A stretch of DNA of 64,000 nt from Azohydromonas australica DSM 1124 (GTDB taxonomy: Bacteria; Pseudomonadota; Gammaproteobacteria; Burkholderiales; Burkholderiaceae_C). The notes under the pieces are model-generated. The model did not search any database. It was not told where the DNA came from and saw only the letters and a program-made list of their open reading frames with translations. Location of the stretch: assembly GCF_000430725.1 (NCBI RefSeq), contig NZ_KE387209.1, positions 126,415 to 190,414 of the forward strand. The letters run 5' to 3'. A program made the translations under genes and the position numbers. This document shows positions 19,135 to 28,165 of the stretch, piece by piece (the first letter of the stretch is position 1; every line of letters begins with the position of its first letter).

Positions 19135-20112
19135 ATGCTGGCCGCCATGGTCACTATCACCAGCCAAGCCACCCCCGCCGAGGCGTCCGCAGAACAGGTA
19201 CAGCTAGTGCTGCTGCGCGCGGAGCTCGCTACCCGCATCGAGCGCCATACCGGCTTCGATGGTGTGCACTCCACGGCCATTCCCCGGCTGACGCTGGTCC
19301 GAGTGTCGACGGCGCAGCATCCCGTGCACTCGGTCTACGAACCGGCTTTTTGTGTGCTGGCCCAAGGCGCCAAGCGCGTGCTGCTCGGCGACGAGGTGTA
19401 TGTGTACGACGGCAGCCACTACCTGGTCGCTTCCCAGGATTTGCCCGTGGCAGGCCATGTCGTGGATGCATCGCCCGAGACGCCCTACCTGGGCCTGAAG
19501 CTGGACCTCGATGCCAAGGACATTGCCTCGCTGGCGCTGGATCTCGGTCGGGATGGGCGCCTTCCCAGCCGGTCGCCCCAGCGCGGCATCTTCACCGGCG
19601 AGCTCACGGCTGCGCTGCTCGAGCCGGTGTTGCGGCTCATCAAGCTGCTGGACAGCCCCCGTGACATCTCCACGCTGGCGCCGCTGGTGCTGCGCGAGAT
19701 CCTTTACCGGCTGCTGAGCTCGGAGGAAGGCTGGCGGATTGCCCAACTGGCCGTCGTGGATGGCCACAGCCAGCGGGTGGCGCGGGCCATCGACTGGCTG
19801 CGGCAGCGGTTCCACGAGCAGCTGCGCGTGGAGGAGCTGGCACGCGAAGCCCACATGAGCGTGTCATCGCTGCATCATCACTTCAAGGCCGTGACAGCCA
19901 TGAGTCCCTTGCAATACCAGAAGCAGCTGCGCCTGCAAGAGGCCCGCCAGGTCATGCTCAGCGAGAACATCGATGCCGCCACCGCCGGGCACCGCGTCGG
20001 CTACGAGAGCCCCTCCCAGTTCAGCCGCGAGTACAGCCGCTTCTTCGGTGCTCCGCCTGCCCGGGACATCAAGCGGTTGCGTGAACAGCAAATCAGCAGC
20101 AGGCCGCACTGA
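19135..20112 (+). CDS. AraC-family transcriptional regulator with AraC_N cupin domain
   Basis: A protein of about 325 aa with an AraC_N-type effector domain (HPVHSVYEPAFCVLAQGAK, then DGSHYLVASQDLPVAGHV) and a C-terminal pair of helix-turn-helix motifs (LRVEELAREAHMSVSSLHHHFK; YESPSQFSREYSRFFG). This architecture is that of E. coli YqhC, which activates an aldehyde reductase and an AKR in response to aldehydes. Here it is divergent from an RND operon, with three AKRs and a zinc ADH downstream. The start is uncertain: Met codons at 19135 and 19147 are both reasonable. Confidence 0.88.
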   Translation: MLAAMVTITSQATPAEASAEQVQLVLLRAELATRIERHTGFDGVHSTAIPRLTLVRVSTAQHPVHSVYEPAFCVLAQGAKRVLLGDEVYVYDGSHYLVASQDLPVAGHVVDASPETPYLGLKLDLDAKDIASLALDLGRDGRLPSRSPQRGIFTGELTAALLEPVLRLIKLLDSPRDISTLAPLVLREILYRLLSSEEGWRIAQLAVVDGHSQRVARAIDWLRQRFHEQLRVEELAREAHMSVSSLHHHFKAVTAMSPLQYQKQLRLQEARQVMLSENIDAATAGHRVGYESPSQFSREYSRFFGAPPARDIKRLREQQISSRPH

Positions 20113-20126
20113 AGGCGCTTGTCAAT

Positions 20127-21680
20127 TCACCTCCCGTCCCTCAGCGATCCCGCCACTTCCAGCCAATCCAGCTCGAGCTCGAGCTGATGAAAGGCATCGT
20201 CCCCGATTTCATGGCTGTCACGCATGGCCAGTACCGCCTGCCGCGCCGCATGGACAGCTCGCTCGTGAGCGGCGCGGTAAGCGGCTCGCAGCTCGCCGCC
20301 TGCAGCCGGAACCGACACTGCATCACCGAGCTTGAGCCTGAAGGTACGCCGAACGCGCTCGGCGTCCGGCGATACGTCGCCCTCCAGGGCCGTGAGCACC
20401 GCGTCGAGTGCCTGCCGACGCGCGCCCTTCACCTCCCCCTCTACAGGATCGTCGTCCTGGAGGTTGAGCCACTTCAGCAGCGGCTTGAGCGTCAATCCTT
20501 GCACGACAAGAGTGCCCAGCACCACTAAGAACGCCGTCAGCACGATCAAGCCGCGGTAAGGGAATTCCGATGGCAGCGCCAGGGCGGCGGCCAAGGTCAC
20601 GATGCCGCGCATGCCGGCCCAGGAAATGACCAGGCCGCTGCCCACGCTGGGGCGCAGCATCGGCCGCGGCGGATGAAAGCCGTGGCGCCGGTGCCACCAT
20701 CGAACGACGGCATTAAAGCTCATGTGCCAGGCAAAGCGTACCCCGATCACCGTGAGCAGCACGGCCGCCGCGACGAGAAGATACTGCTGACGGTCGCCCA
20801 CATGCAGCGATGCAAGGATGGGCTGGATCTGTAGGCCGACGAAGATGAACGCAAGCACGTTCAACGCGAAAACGGCCGTCTGCCAGACCGCATTGGTCGG
20901 CAGCCGTACATGGGACTTGATGCGCCGCGGTGCCCACTGCGCTAGGCTCATCGCGAAACACACCGTCGTCAGCACGCCCGAGAGCCCGGCATGCTCGGCC
21001 AGGATCCACACCCCGAAGGTGCTGACGAACTGCAGGATGATGGCCGTGGGAATGTGCTCGATGCGCTCGAACATGCGCAGCGTCAGCCAGCCCAGCAGGG
21101 GTCCTGCCAGCACACTGCCCCCCACCGACAGCAGGAACGTCGGCGCAACCGCGGTAATGGAGAAGTCCCCCGCCGCCACGGCGCCCACCGCCAGCCGGTA
21201 GACCAGCAGCGCGCTGGCGTCATTGAGCAGGCTCTCGCCCTCAAGGACGGTGACGATGCGATGGGGGGCTCGTACCTGGCTCAACACCGCGCTGGCGGCC
21301 ACCGCGTCCGGTGGCGCAACGAGAGCCCCCAGCGTGATCGCTGCAGCCCAGGGCATGGCAGGCACGAGCACGTGGAGCACGATGGCGACGCATGCCGTCG
21401 TCAGGGCCACAGCGAACACCACCAGGCCTGCGACAGCCGCCCAGTTTTCCCGCAGGTCGCGCAGCGAGGCATCGTAGGCGGCATCCAGCAATACGGGGGC
21501 CACGAAAAGCGCCAACGCCAGTTCCGGCGGCACCGCCAGCGACGGCGCGCCTGGGACGAAGGCCAGTGCCGCGCCACCAATGGCCAGAAAGACGGGGTAC
21601 GGCGCCCCGGTGCGACGCGCTGCTGCCGAGAGCACAACGGCCGCCACGAACAGCACCAACAGTTCCTCAAGCTCTCTCAT
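20127..21680 (-). CDS. CPA1-family Na+/H+ antiporter
   Basis: A 517-aa inner-membrane monovalent cation/proton antiporter. About twelve hydrophobic segments, with the ion-binding context GALVAPPDAVAASAVL and LEGESLLNDASALLVYR, and SWAGMRGIVTLAAALALP in the later core, all hallmarks of CPA1/NhaP-type exchangers. The last about 100 residues form a soluble, charged tail (LNLQDDDPVEGEVKGA onward). It converges with the AraC gene, leaving only 14 nt between stop codons. I use the ATG at 21680 (MRELEELL); the longer frame to 22052 overlaps the neighbouring AKR. Confidence 0.9.
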   Translation of the reverse strand: MRELEELLVLFVAAVVLSAAARRTGAPYPVFLAIGGAALAFVPGAPSLAVPPELALALFVAPVLLDAAYDASLRDLRENWAAVAGLVVFAVALTTACVAIVLHVLVPAMPWAAAITLGALVAPPDAVAASAVLSQVRAPHRIVTVLEGESLLNDASALLVYRLAVGAVAAGDFSITAVAPTFLLSVGGSVLAGPLLGWLTLRMFERIEHIPTAIILQFVSTFGVWILAEHAGLSGVLTTVCFAMSLAQWAPRRIKSHVRLPTNAVWQTAVFALNVLAFIFVGLQIQPILASLHVGDRQQYLLVAAAVLLTVIGVRFAWHMSFNAVVRWWHRRHGFHPPRPMLRPSVGSGLVISWAGMRGIVTLAAALALPSEFPYRGLIVLTAFLVVLGTLVVQGLTLKPLLKWLNLQDDDPVEGEVKGARRQALDAVLTALEGDVSPDAERVRRTFRLKLGDAVSVPAAGGELRAAYRAAHERAVHAARQAVLAMRDSHEIGDDAFHQLELELDWLEVAGSLRDGR

Positions 21681-21804
21681 GAAATCATGGACTGACGAGC
21701 AGGAAACACTGATCTTGACGCCGGCATGCGGGCTCAGGCCACGCCGGTCACGAGCCGGATTGGGGCGAGGACGCGTGACACTTCCTGGGCATGGTCCGAC
21801 TTCG

Positions 21805-22788
21805 TCAACCGCAGTGTTCGTGTCCGGTTCCTCGCGAGCCTTGTACCTTGATTTTGGATGCCGCGTCGTCAATCTCGCGCAAGTCATCGGTCGTGAGGTC
21901 CACGTCCGCCGACGCCATGTTTTCCTCAAGACGCTCCAGCCTGCGGGTACCCGGTATCGGAACGATCCAGGGCTTCTTGGCCAGCAGCCAGGCAAGCGCG
22001 ATCTGGGCGGGCGTTGCATGCTTGAGCACCGCGACGCGGTGAAGCAGCTCAATCAGCGACTGGTTGGCATTCATTGCCTCTGGAGCGAAGCGGGGAAACC
22101 ACGAGCGCACATCGTCGTTGCCGAATTTCGTGTCGGGCCTGACCTTCCCGGTGAGAAAACCTTGGCCTAGCGGGCTCCAGGGCACGAAGCCGATGCCAAG
22201 TTCCTCGCAGGTGGGCAGCACGTGGGCTTCTGGGTCCCGTGCCCACAGCGAATACTCGCTCTGGACAGCACACACCGGCTGGACCGCATGGGCCCGGCGG
22301 ATCGTGGCGGCGCTTGCTTCCGAGAGGCCGGAATACCGTATTTTTCCCTCCGCGACCAGGTCTTTCACCGTGCCCGCCACATCCTCGATAGGCACGCTCG
22401 GGTCGACGCGATGCTGGTAGAAGAGATCGATGACATCGGTCCTCAGCCGCTTGAGCGACGCTTCGGCTACTTGCCGGATATGGTCAGGCCGGCTGTCGAA
22501 GCCGCGGCGCTCCTTCGACCCGGGGTCAATGGCGAATCCGAATTTCGTGGCGATCACCACCTGGTTGCGTACGGGGGCCAGGGCCTTACCGACGAGCTCC
22601 TCGTTGGTGAACGGTCCATACACTTCGGCAGTGTCGAAGAACGTGGTCCCCCGGTCCACCGCAGATCGAAGCAGCGCCATCATCTCTTGCCTGTCCTGCG
22701 GCGGACCGTAGTTCATGCTCATGCCCATGCACCCCAGCCCAAGCGCCGACACTTCGAGGCTACTGCGGCCAAGTTCGCGTTTTTGCAT
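21805..22788 (-). CDS. Aldo/keto reductase
   Basis: AKR of 327 aa, third gene of a tandem trio on the minus strand, beginning 21 nt after the stop of the preceding AKR. Catalytic residues: FFDTAEVYGPF (Asp, Tyr), IATKFGF (Lys), FYQHRVDP (His); C-terminal cofactor loop PIPGTRRLERLEENM. The start is the ATG at 22788 with GGAG 8 nt upstream; a TTG two codons earlier is less likely. Reduction of small aldehydes or ketones is the family role; the individual substrate is not predictable. Confidence 0.9.
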   Translation of the reverse strand: MQKRELGRSSLEVSALGLGCMGMSMNYGPPQDRQEMMALLRSAVDRGTTFFDTAEVYGPFTNEELVGKALAPVRNQVVIATKFGFAIDPGSKERRGFDSRPDHIRQVAEASLKRLRTDVIDLFYQHRVDPSVPIEDVAGTVKDLVAEGKIRYSGLSEASAATIRRAHAVQPVCAVQSEYSLWARDPEAHVLPTCEELGIGFVPWSPLGQGFLTGKVRPDTKFGNDDVRSWFPRFAPEAMNANQSLIELLHRVAVLKHATPAQIALAWLLAKKPWIVPIPGTRRLERLEENMASADVDLTTDDLREIDDAASKIKVQGSRGTGHEHCG

Positions 22789-22809
22789 GTCCAAGCTCCG
22801 GTGTAGCTG

Positions 22810-23799
22810 TCAGCGGTAAGAGAACTGGAGAACTTCGTCCGGCAGCCGGGCGCCCTGGATGCCGATGCGGGATGCCGTAGTCTCGATCTCGCTCAGGTCA
22901 TCGGCGCTCAGTTCGAGCATCGCAGCTTCGAGGTTCTCCTCGACGCGCTCGAGCTTGCGGGTACCAAAGATCGGGACGATGAACGGGTTGCGGGCCAGCA
23001 GCCAAGCCAGTGCAATCTGTGCCGGCGTGGCCTGCTTGCGCTCGCCGATGCGCCGCAGCAATTCCACCAGCGCCTGGTTGGCCTGACGCGCTTCGGACGT
23101 GAACCGGGGAAACCGGGCACGCCAGTCGGCGCTGTCGAACTGCGTGCTGGCGTCAATCTTGCCAGCCAGGAAGCCTTGGCCCAGCGGACTCCACGGCACA
23201 AATCCGATCCCGAGCTTTTCACACAGCGGCAGGATTTCCGGCTCGGGATCGCGCGTCCAGAACGAATATTCGCTCTGGATGGCGGTAACCGGCTGCACCG
23301 CATGGGCTCGTCGTACGGTGTCGGGGCCTGGCTCCGAAAGACCGAAGTGCTTGACCTTGCCCGCCTCGATCAATGCCTTCACCGTGCCAGCCACCTCCTC
23401 GATCGGCACCTCGGGATCGACTCGGTGTTGATACAGCAGATCGATGGTGTCGACCTTCAGGCGCCTGAGCATGCCCTCCACCGCGCGGTGGATGTGTTCG
23501 GGCTTGCTGTTGAGCCCTGGACGGCGCTCGCCGGTGTCAGGGTCGATGTTCCATCCGAACTTGGTTGCGATAACCACCTGTTCGCGCATCGGCGCCAGCG
23601 CCTCGCCAACGAGCTCTTCGTTGGTGAAAGGACCGTACGCTTCGGCCGTGTCGAACATGGTCACGCCGCGTTCAAAGGCGCCGCGGATGACGCGGATTGC
23701 CTGCGCACGGTCTGGCGCGACGCCATAGCTTGAGGCAAAGCTCATGGTCCCGAAACCTAGCTCCGACACTTCCAGCGCGCCGAGTCTGCGAATCTTCAT
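22810..23799 (-). CDS. Aldo/keto reductase
   Basis: AKR of 329 aa, the middle member of the tandem trio. MFDTAEAYGPF, IATKFGW and LYQHRVDP supply the Asp-Tyr-Lys-His tetrad. PIFGTRKLERVEENLE replaces the usual PIPGT, a small change in the cofactor loop. It lies 71 nt downstream of the AKR at 23871-24863 and 21 nt upstream of the next, so one transcript is likely. I use MKIRRLG as start; the frame is open further upstream. Confidence 0.9.
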   Translation of the reverse strand: MKIRRLGALEVSELGFGTMSFASSYGVAPDRAQAIRVIRGAFERGVTMFDTAEAYGPFTNEELVGEALAPMREQVVIATKFGWNIDPDTGERRPGLNSKPEHIHRAVEGMLRRLKVDTIDLLYQHRVDPEVPIEEVAGTVKALIEAGKVKHFGLSEPGPDTVRRAHAVQPVTAIQSEYSFWTRDPEPEILPLCEKLGIGFVPWSPLGQGFLAGKIDASTQFDSADWRARFPRFTSEARQANQALVELLRRIGERKQATPAQIALAWLLARNPFIVPIFGTRKLERVEENLEAAMLELSADDLSEIETTASRIGIQGARLPDEVLQFSYR

Positions 23800-23870
23800 C
23801 AGGTCCGATTCACACATTGGTGGCTCAAAAGGCGTTGCCGCCCGCATTGGACGGCAAGAACTGTGCTTTT

Positions 23871-24863
23871 TCAGCGTTGGATTTGCGAGTCCAGCGCCTC
23901 GGACAGCGGCGCGCCCTGGATGTCGATCTTCGAGAACGCCGCGTCGATCTCTCGCAGGTCATCGTCCGTGAGCTGCAACTGCGCCGCGCCCAGGTTGTCG
24001 TCCAGGTGCTCCAGCTTCGTGCCACCGGGGATCGGCACCATGAAGGGCCGGCGCGACAGCAGCCATGCCAGCGCGATGCGCGCCGGCGTCGCGCCCTTGC
24101 GCCCGGCCAGCTCCTTGAGGAAGTCCACCACCGCAAAGTTGGCCTCCAGCGCCTCCTTGCTGAAGCGCGGGAAGCCCGAGCGCAGGTCCGAAGGGTCGTC
24201 GAACTTCATGTCCCGCGTGATCTGGCCGGTGAGAAACCCCTGCCCCAGCGGACCCCACGCCACGAAGCCGATGCCCAGTTCGTCGCACAAGGCCAGCGTC
24301 CCCTGCTCGGGCTCGCGCTGCCACAGCGAGTAGTGGTTCTGGATCGCGGCCACGGGCTGCACCGCGTGGGCGCGGCGGATGTTGTCCATGCCGGCCTCGG
24401 ACAGCCCGAAGTGCTTGACCTTGCCCTGCTGGACAAGATCCTTCACCGTGCCGGCCACGTCCTCGATGGGCACGCCCGGATCGACGCGGTGCTGGTAGAG
24501 CAGATCGATGCGGTCGGTACGCAGCCGCTTGAGCGAGGCCTCCACGACCTCGCGGATGTGCTCGGGGCGGCTGTCCAGACCGACGATGGCGTTGTTCCGG
24601 TCGATCTTGAAGCCGAACTTGGTGGCGATGACGACCCGGTCGCGCACGGGCTGCAGCGCCTCGCCCACCAGTTCCTCGTTGACGAACGGCCCGTAGCCCT
24701 CGGCCGTGTCGAACAGCGTCACGCCGCGCTCCACGGCCGTGCGGATGACGTTGATCGCCTCGCCCTTGTCCGTGGCCGGACCCAGGCCGAAGCTCAGGCC
24801 CATGCAGCCCAGCCCGATGGCCGAGACTTCCAGACCGCTGTTGCCGAGTCGACGCTTTTGCAT
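23871..24863 (-). CDS. Aldo/keto reductase (first gene of tandem trio)
   Basis: AKR of 330 aa heading three tandem AKR genes. Tetrad motifs LFDTAEGYGPF, IATKFGF, LYQHRVDP; cofactor loop PIPGGTKLEHLDDNLG with an extra Gly. The ATG at 24863 is the codon preserved in the deleted copy, supporting this start. Its promoter region carries a perfect TTGCC-N9-GGCAA inverted repeat, but the LysR gene that accompanies the other copy is absent here. It probably arose from, or gave rise to, the remnant at 11481-11704 by a recent segmental duplication. Confidence 0.92.
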   Translation of the reverse strand: MQKRRLGNSGLEVSAIGLGCMGLSFGLGPATDKGEAINVIRTAVERGVTLFDTAEGYGPFVNEELVGEALQPVRDRVVIATKFGFKIDRNNAIVGLDSRPEHIREVVEASLKRLRTDRIDLLYQHRVDPGVPIEDVAGTVKDLVQQGKVKHFGLSEAGMDNIRRAHAVQPVAAIQNHYSLWQREPEQGTLALCDELGIGFVAWGPLGQGFLTGQITRDMKFDDPSDLRSGFPRFSKEALEANFAVVDFLKELAGRKGATPARIALAWLLSRRPFMVPIPGGTKLEHLDDNLGAAQLQLTDDDLREIDAAFSKIDIQGAPLSEALDSQIQR

Positions 24864-24971
24864 GGTGAAAAACTCCTGTGTGAGACGAGGCGAACGAGCT
24901 GCTCCTGCCACCGCTGGTCAGGGGCGGCGCGGCAGCGCTTCGCCGAGAAAAGCACTGTAGTAAGCCGTCCA

Positions 24972-24990
24972 TTGCCTGAATAGACGGCAA
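24972..24990. promoter_or_regulatory. Candidate LysR-type box (copy 2)
   Basis: Perfect inverted repeat TTGCC-TGAATAGAC-GGCAA about 110 nt upstream of the AKR start. The same element with one changed base is next to the LysR gene at 11864. If that LysR protein binds here it would act from 13 kb away. Confidence 0.5.
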
Positions 24991-25009
24991 AATTCGTTTG
25001 CACTCATAA

Positions 25010-25475
25010 ATTGGCTTTATGAGCCACGACGAGGTCCTTGCCAGGCAACAGCGTCAATGCACGTGCGAGGTGCTTTCAATGGCGCAGATAGCGCGGGACG
25101 CCGCCGCCCGTCGCTGGCCGCTCCAGGCCCCTGCTGTGCCGGCTGCCCACTACGCCGGGAGCCCACGCACTTTGGTGTTCCCCTTCACAGCCAGCACCTC
25201 GGTCGTGTTCGATAGGGCGAGTTCGGCTGATGTCTTGTTGCCGATGTACGGCCGTTTTTAATTGAGCGCGCGTAGGCTGGCTGCCGCGCGTCAATCTGGA
25301 TGAGTCTCTCATCCTGATCGTCGCGCCATAGGCTGGCGAGCCGTGGCGCTGCAAAGAATGGGGCGAGCCGTGCCGAAGGGGCATCACAGCGCCATGGTGT
25401 TGGCAGCCGACGGCACACCAGGGAGCTCACCGGCAGCGCCAACGGCTTGATGCAGTCCGTCGAGGACCGCGACTC
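25010..25475. other. Intergenic region, no recognised gene
   Basis: About 465 bases beyond the end of the duplicated AKR promoter and before the end of the zinc ADH gene. Short frames on both strands show no family motif. The left edge is the breakpoint of the duplicated segment. Confidence 0.4.
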
Positions 25476-26537
25476 TCAGACCCAGCCCTTCAGCGAAGCC
25501 AGCTCGATCACGAAGCGGTACTTCACGTCGCTGCGAAGCATTCGCTCGAAGGCCTCGTTGATGTCCTGGATCCGGATCACCTCGACGTCGCAGACGATGC
25601 TGTGCTGTCCGCAGAAGTCCAGCATCTCCTGCGTCTCTGCGATGCCGCCAATGAGCGAGCCGGCCACGGCCTTGCGGTTCATCACGAGCGGGGCCGAGTT
25701 GAGCATGGGCTCCAGAGGGCCCAGGTAACCCACCAGCACCAGCGTGCCGCCGGTGGCCAGCGTGGGCACGTAGGGGTTGATGTCGTGCACGTAGGGAACG
25801 GTGTCGATGATCAGGTCAAAGCGGTTGGCGACGCCAGCCATCTGGGCTTCTTCAGTGGACAGCACGATGTGGTCGGCGCCAAGCCGGCGCGCATCGGCTT
25901 CCTTGCCTGGCGAGCGGGTGAACAGCGTCACCTCGGCACCCAGCGCCTTGGCCAGCTTCAGCGCCATGTGCCCGAGGCCGCCCAAGCCCACCACGGCCAC
26001 GCTGCTGCCGGGGCCAACGTTCCAGTGCCGCAACGGCGACCAGCTCGTGATGCCCGCGCACAGCAGCGGCGCCGCAGCGGCCGCATCAAGGCCGTCCGGC
26101 ATCTTCAGCACGAACTTCTCCGTCACCACGATGCGCTCGGAGTAGCCGCCGTACGTCGGCATGCCGTCGTGCGGATCCACGTCGTCGTAGGTGAGCGTCT
26201 TGCCGCTTTCGCAATACTGCTCCAAGCCACGACCACAGGCTCTGCAGCGCTGACAGGAGTCCACTAGGCAACCGACGCCGACCAGGTCGCCTGCCTTGAA
26301 GCGGCTGACGTTGGTGCCGACCTGGGTCACTCGCCCGACGATCTCGTGGCCGGGCACGAGCGGGTAAGTAGCGCCGCCCCAGTCGTTGCGGGCGTGGTGG
26401 ATGTCCGAGTGGCAGACCCCGCAGTACAGGATGTCAATCACCACGTCGTCCGGCCGGGGGTCGCGTCGAACAAAACCGAACAGGCCCAGCGGGCTCGTGG
26501 AGGAGTGGGCGGCGTAGCCCCGTACGTTGATGCTCAT
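25476..26537 (-). CDS. Zinc-dependent NAD(P) alcohol dehydrogenase (CAD/YahK-like)
   Basis: A 353-aa medium-chain dehydrogenase that interconverts alcohols and aldehydes. Catalytic zinc ligands in GVCHSDIHHARNDWG and PLVPGHEIVG; four-Cys structural zinc loop in the SCQRCRACGRGLEQYC stretch; Rossmann GLGGLGHMALKLAKALG. The YGGYSERIVV and PLLCAGIT motifs are those of the cinnamyl-alcohol-dehydrogenase branch, usually NADPH-dependent aldehyde reductases. It lies downstream of the DHA2 exporter on the same strand with about 50 nt between them. Start at MSINVRGYAA. Confidence 0.92.
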   Translation of the reverse strand: MSINVRGYAAHSSTSPLGLFGFVRRDPRPDDVVIDILYCGVCHSDIHHARNDWGGATYPLVPGHEIVGRVTQVGTNVSRFKAGDLVGVGCLVDSCQRCRACGRGLEQYCESGKTLTYDDVDPHDGMPTYGGYSERIVVTEKFVLKMPDGLDAAAAAPLLCAGITSWSPLRHWNVGPGSSVAVVGLGGLGHMALKLAKALGAEVTLFTRSPGKEADARRLGADHIVLSTEEAQMAGVANRFDLIIDTVPYVHDINPYVPTLATGGTLVLVGYLGPLEPMLNSAPLVMNRKAVAGSLIGGIAETQEMLDFCGQHSIVCDVEVIRIQDINEAFERMLRSDVKYRFVIELASLKGWV

Positions 26538-26587
26538 GGTGGTCGATGATGGGGTAACCAAGTCGGTGGCTCTGGAGCCGCCGCCAG

Positions 26588-28018
26588 TCACCCCACCGTG
26601 CGCGGCTGCGCGCCGGGGCGGACGATAAAGGCCACCACGATGGCGAGAGCGAGGGCGAGCATGACAGTGCTGGCCATGAAGGTGTGCGCAATGCGCAGCG
26701 ACAGCAGTTCCGGGCCCTCCATGGGCGCGACACTGGCTGCGGCAAACACCACAACCAGGATACCCAGGCCCAGCGAGCCGCCAAGCTGGTGTGCCACGTT
26801 CACCAGGCCCGAGGCCGCTCCGGCATCCTCACCGGCCACGCCAGCGACCGCGGAGACCGTCAACGGTCCCAGCACGCCGCCCTGGCCGATGCCGATCAGG
26901 ATCATGGGCAGCGCCACGCCCGTGAGGTAGGCCGTGTGCGCGTCCACCTGCCCAAGCCACGCCATGCCCACGACGCCCAATAGCAGTCCAAAGGCGAGCA
27001 GCCGGGCGTTGCCCCAACGCCGCGTCAGACGCGGCACCGCCATGGCAGCCAGGAAGTTGGGCAAGGTGGTCGGCAGGAATGCCAACCCCGCTTCCAACGG
27101 CCGGTAGCCCAGCACGCCCTGCAAGTACTGGGTGGTGAAAAACCAAAAACCCACCATGCCGCCCAGGAACAGCAGCCGCGCCGCGTAGGCCCCGCTGCGT
27201 TCACGGCTGGCGAACAGTCGCAGCGGCAGGATGGGCTGCCGCGCGCGCGCCTCATTGACGACGAACAGTGCCAGCAGCAAGACACCAGATCCCAGGATCG
27301 TGAGCGTGAATGGGTCGCCCCAGCCGACTTCGGCAGCGCGCACGATGCCGTACACCAGCGCCGTCATGCCCAGCGTCGAGCTCACCGCGCCCGCTACGTC
27401 AAAGCGACCCGGGCGCTGCGGCGTTTCCGCGAGATAGCGGCGCGCCCCCAGCATCAGCGCCAAGCCGATGGGCAGGTTGATGAAGAAGCCCATGCGCCAC
27501 GAGACCAAGTCGGCTACCAGCCCGCCCAGCACCAGCCCCACGCTGGCGCCCACGCCTGCGGCGGCCGCGTAGTAGGCCAACGCGCGGGTGCGCTCCGGTC
27601 CTTCCGGGAAGTGAGTGGACAACAGCGCCAGCGTCGATGGCGCCAGGACAGCCGCGCCGACGCCCTGGACGGCACGTGCAGCCAGCAGCCAGGCCGGCGA
27701 CTGGGCAATACCGATCGCGAAGGAGGACAGCGTGAACAGTGCCAAACCGGCGATGAACATGCGCCGGCGTCCAAGAATGTCGCCGGCACGCGCACCCAGC
27801 ATGAGCAGACCACCAAACGCCAGGGTGTAGGCGTTCTGCACCCAGGACAGCCCTGCCGGTGAGAAACCCAGCCCAGCCTGAATCTTGGGCAGACCCGTGA
27901 TTACGATCGAGATATCGATCACGATCATCAGGTAACTCACGACGATGATGGCCAGCACCGCCGCGCGGTGCGAAGTGCCCGTGGAGGGGGCGAACCCTCC
28001 TTTGACGAAGTTATTCAT
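26588..28018 (-). CDS. MFS multidrug exporter, DHA2 (EmrB/QacA) family
   Basis: A 476-aa inner-membrane exporter with about fourteen hydrophobic segments, the DHA2 count. The motifs IDISIVITGLPKIQ in TM1, LGARAGDILGRRRMF (MFS motif A) and RAVQGVGAAVLAPSTLALL (motif B/C region) identify the family. Probably cotranscribed with the zinc ADH downstream. It is divergent from the decayed LysR gene at 28166, which may once have been its regulator. Confidence 0.92.
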   Translation of the reverse strand: MNNFVKGGFAPSTGTSHRAAVLAIIVVSYLMIVIDISIVITGLPKIQAGLGFSPAGLSWVQNAYTLAFGGLLMLGARAGDILGRRRMFIAGLALFTLSSFAIGIAQSPAWLLAARAVQGVGAAVLAPSTLALLSTHFPEGPERTRALAYYAAAAGVGASVGLVLGGLVADLVSWRMGFFINLPIGLALMLGARRYLAETPQRPGRFDVAGAVSSTLGMTALVYGIVRAAEVGWGDPFTLTILGSGVLLLALFVVNEARARQPILPLRLFASRERSGAYAARLLFLGGMVGFWFFTTQYLQGVLGYRPLEAGLAFLPTTLPNFLAAMAVPRLTRRWGNARLLAFGLLLGVVGMAWLGQVDAHTAYLTGVALPMILIGIGQGGVLGPLTVSAVAGVAGEDAGAASGLVNVAHQLGGSLGLGILVVVFAAASVAPMEGPELLSLRIAHTFMASTVMLALALAIVVAFIVRPGAQPRTVG

Positions 28019-28165
28019 GGGTACGGACTCTCAATACGAAGCCTGAGAGCGTGGAGCCAACTGCAACGGAGCGCACTGTAGGCGCTCCATATTCATCGAA
28101 CTAGTCGTCAAGGTCTTGAATGATCAGCAAGCCTTTATTGATAAACGATCGCCGGTAGTAACGCC

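Larger units (their letters stand above)
23870..25009. repeat. Direct repeat, intact copy of the AKR locus
   Basis: This contains the complete AKR gene and its promoter region and matches the deleted copy at 11480-11850. Similarity ends just after CACTCATAA at 25009. Beyond that the other copy continues into a LysR gene, whereas here the sequence is unrelated. The same-orientation copies lie 12.4 kb apart and bracket the RND, AraC and antiporter genes. Confidence 0.9.

Noticed and set aside
21681..22052. N-terminal extension of the Na+/H+ antiporter frame.
   Set aside because: It overlaps the AKR at 21805 and has shadow-like composition; the ATG at 21680 starts directly before the first membrane segment.
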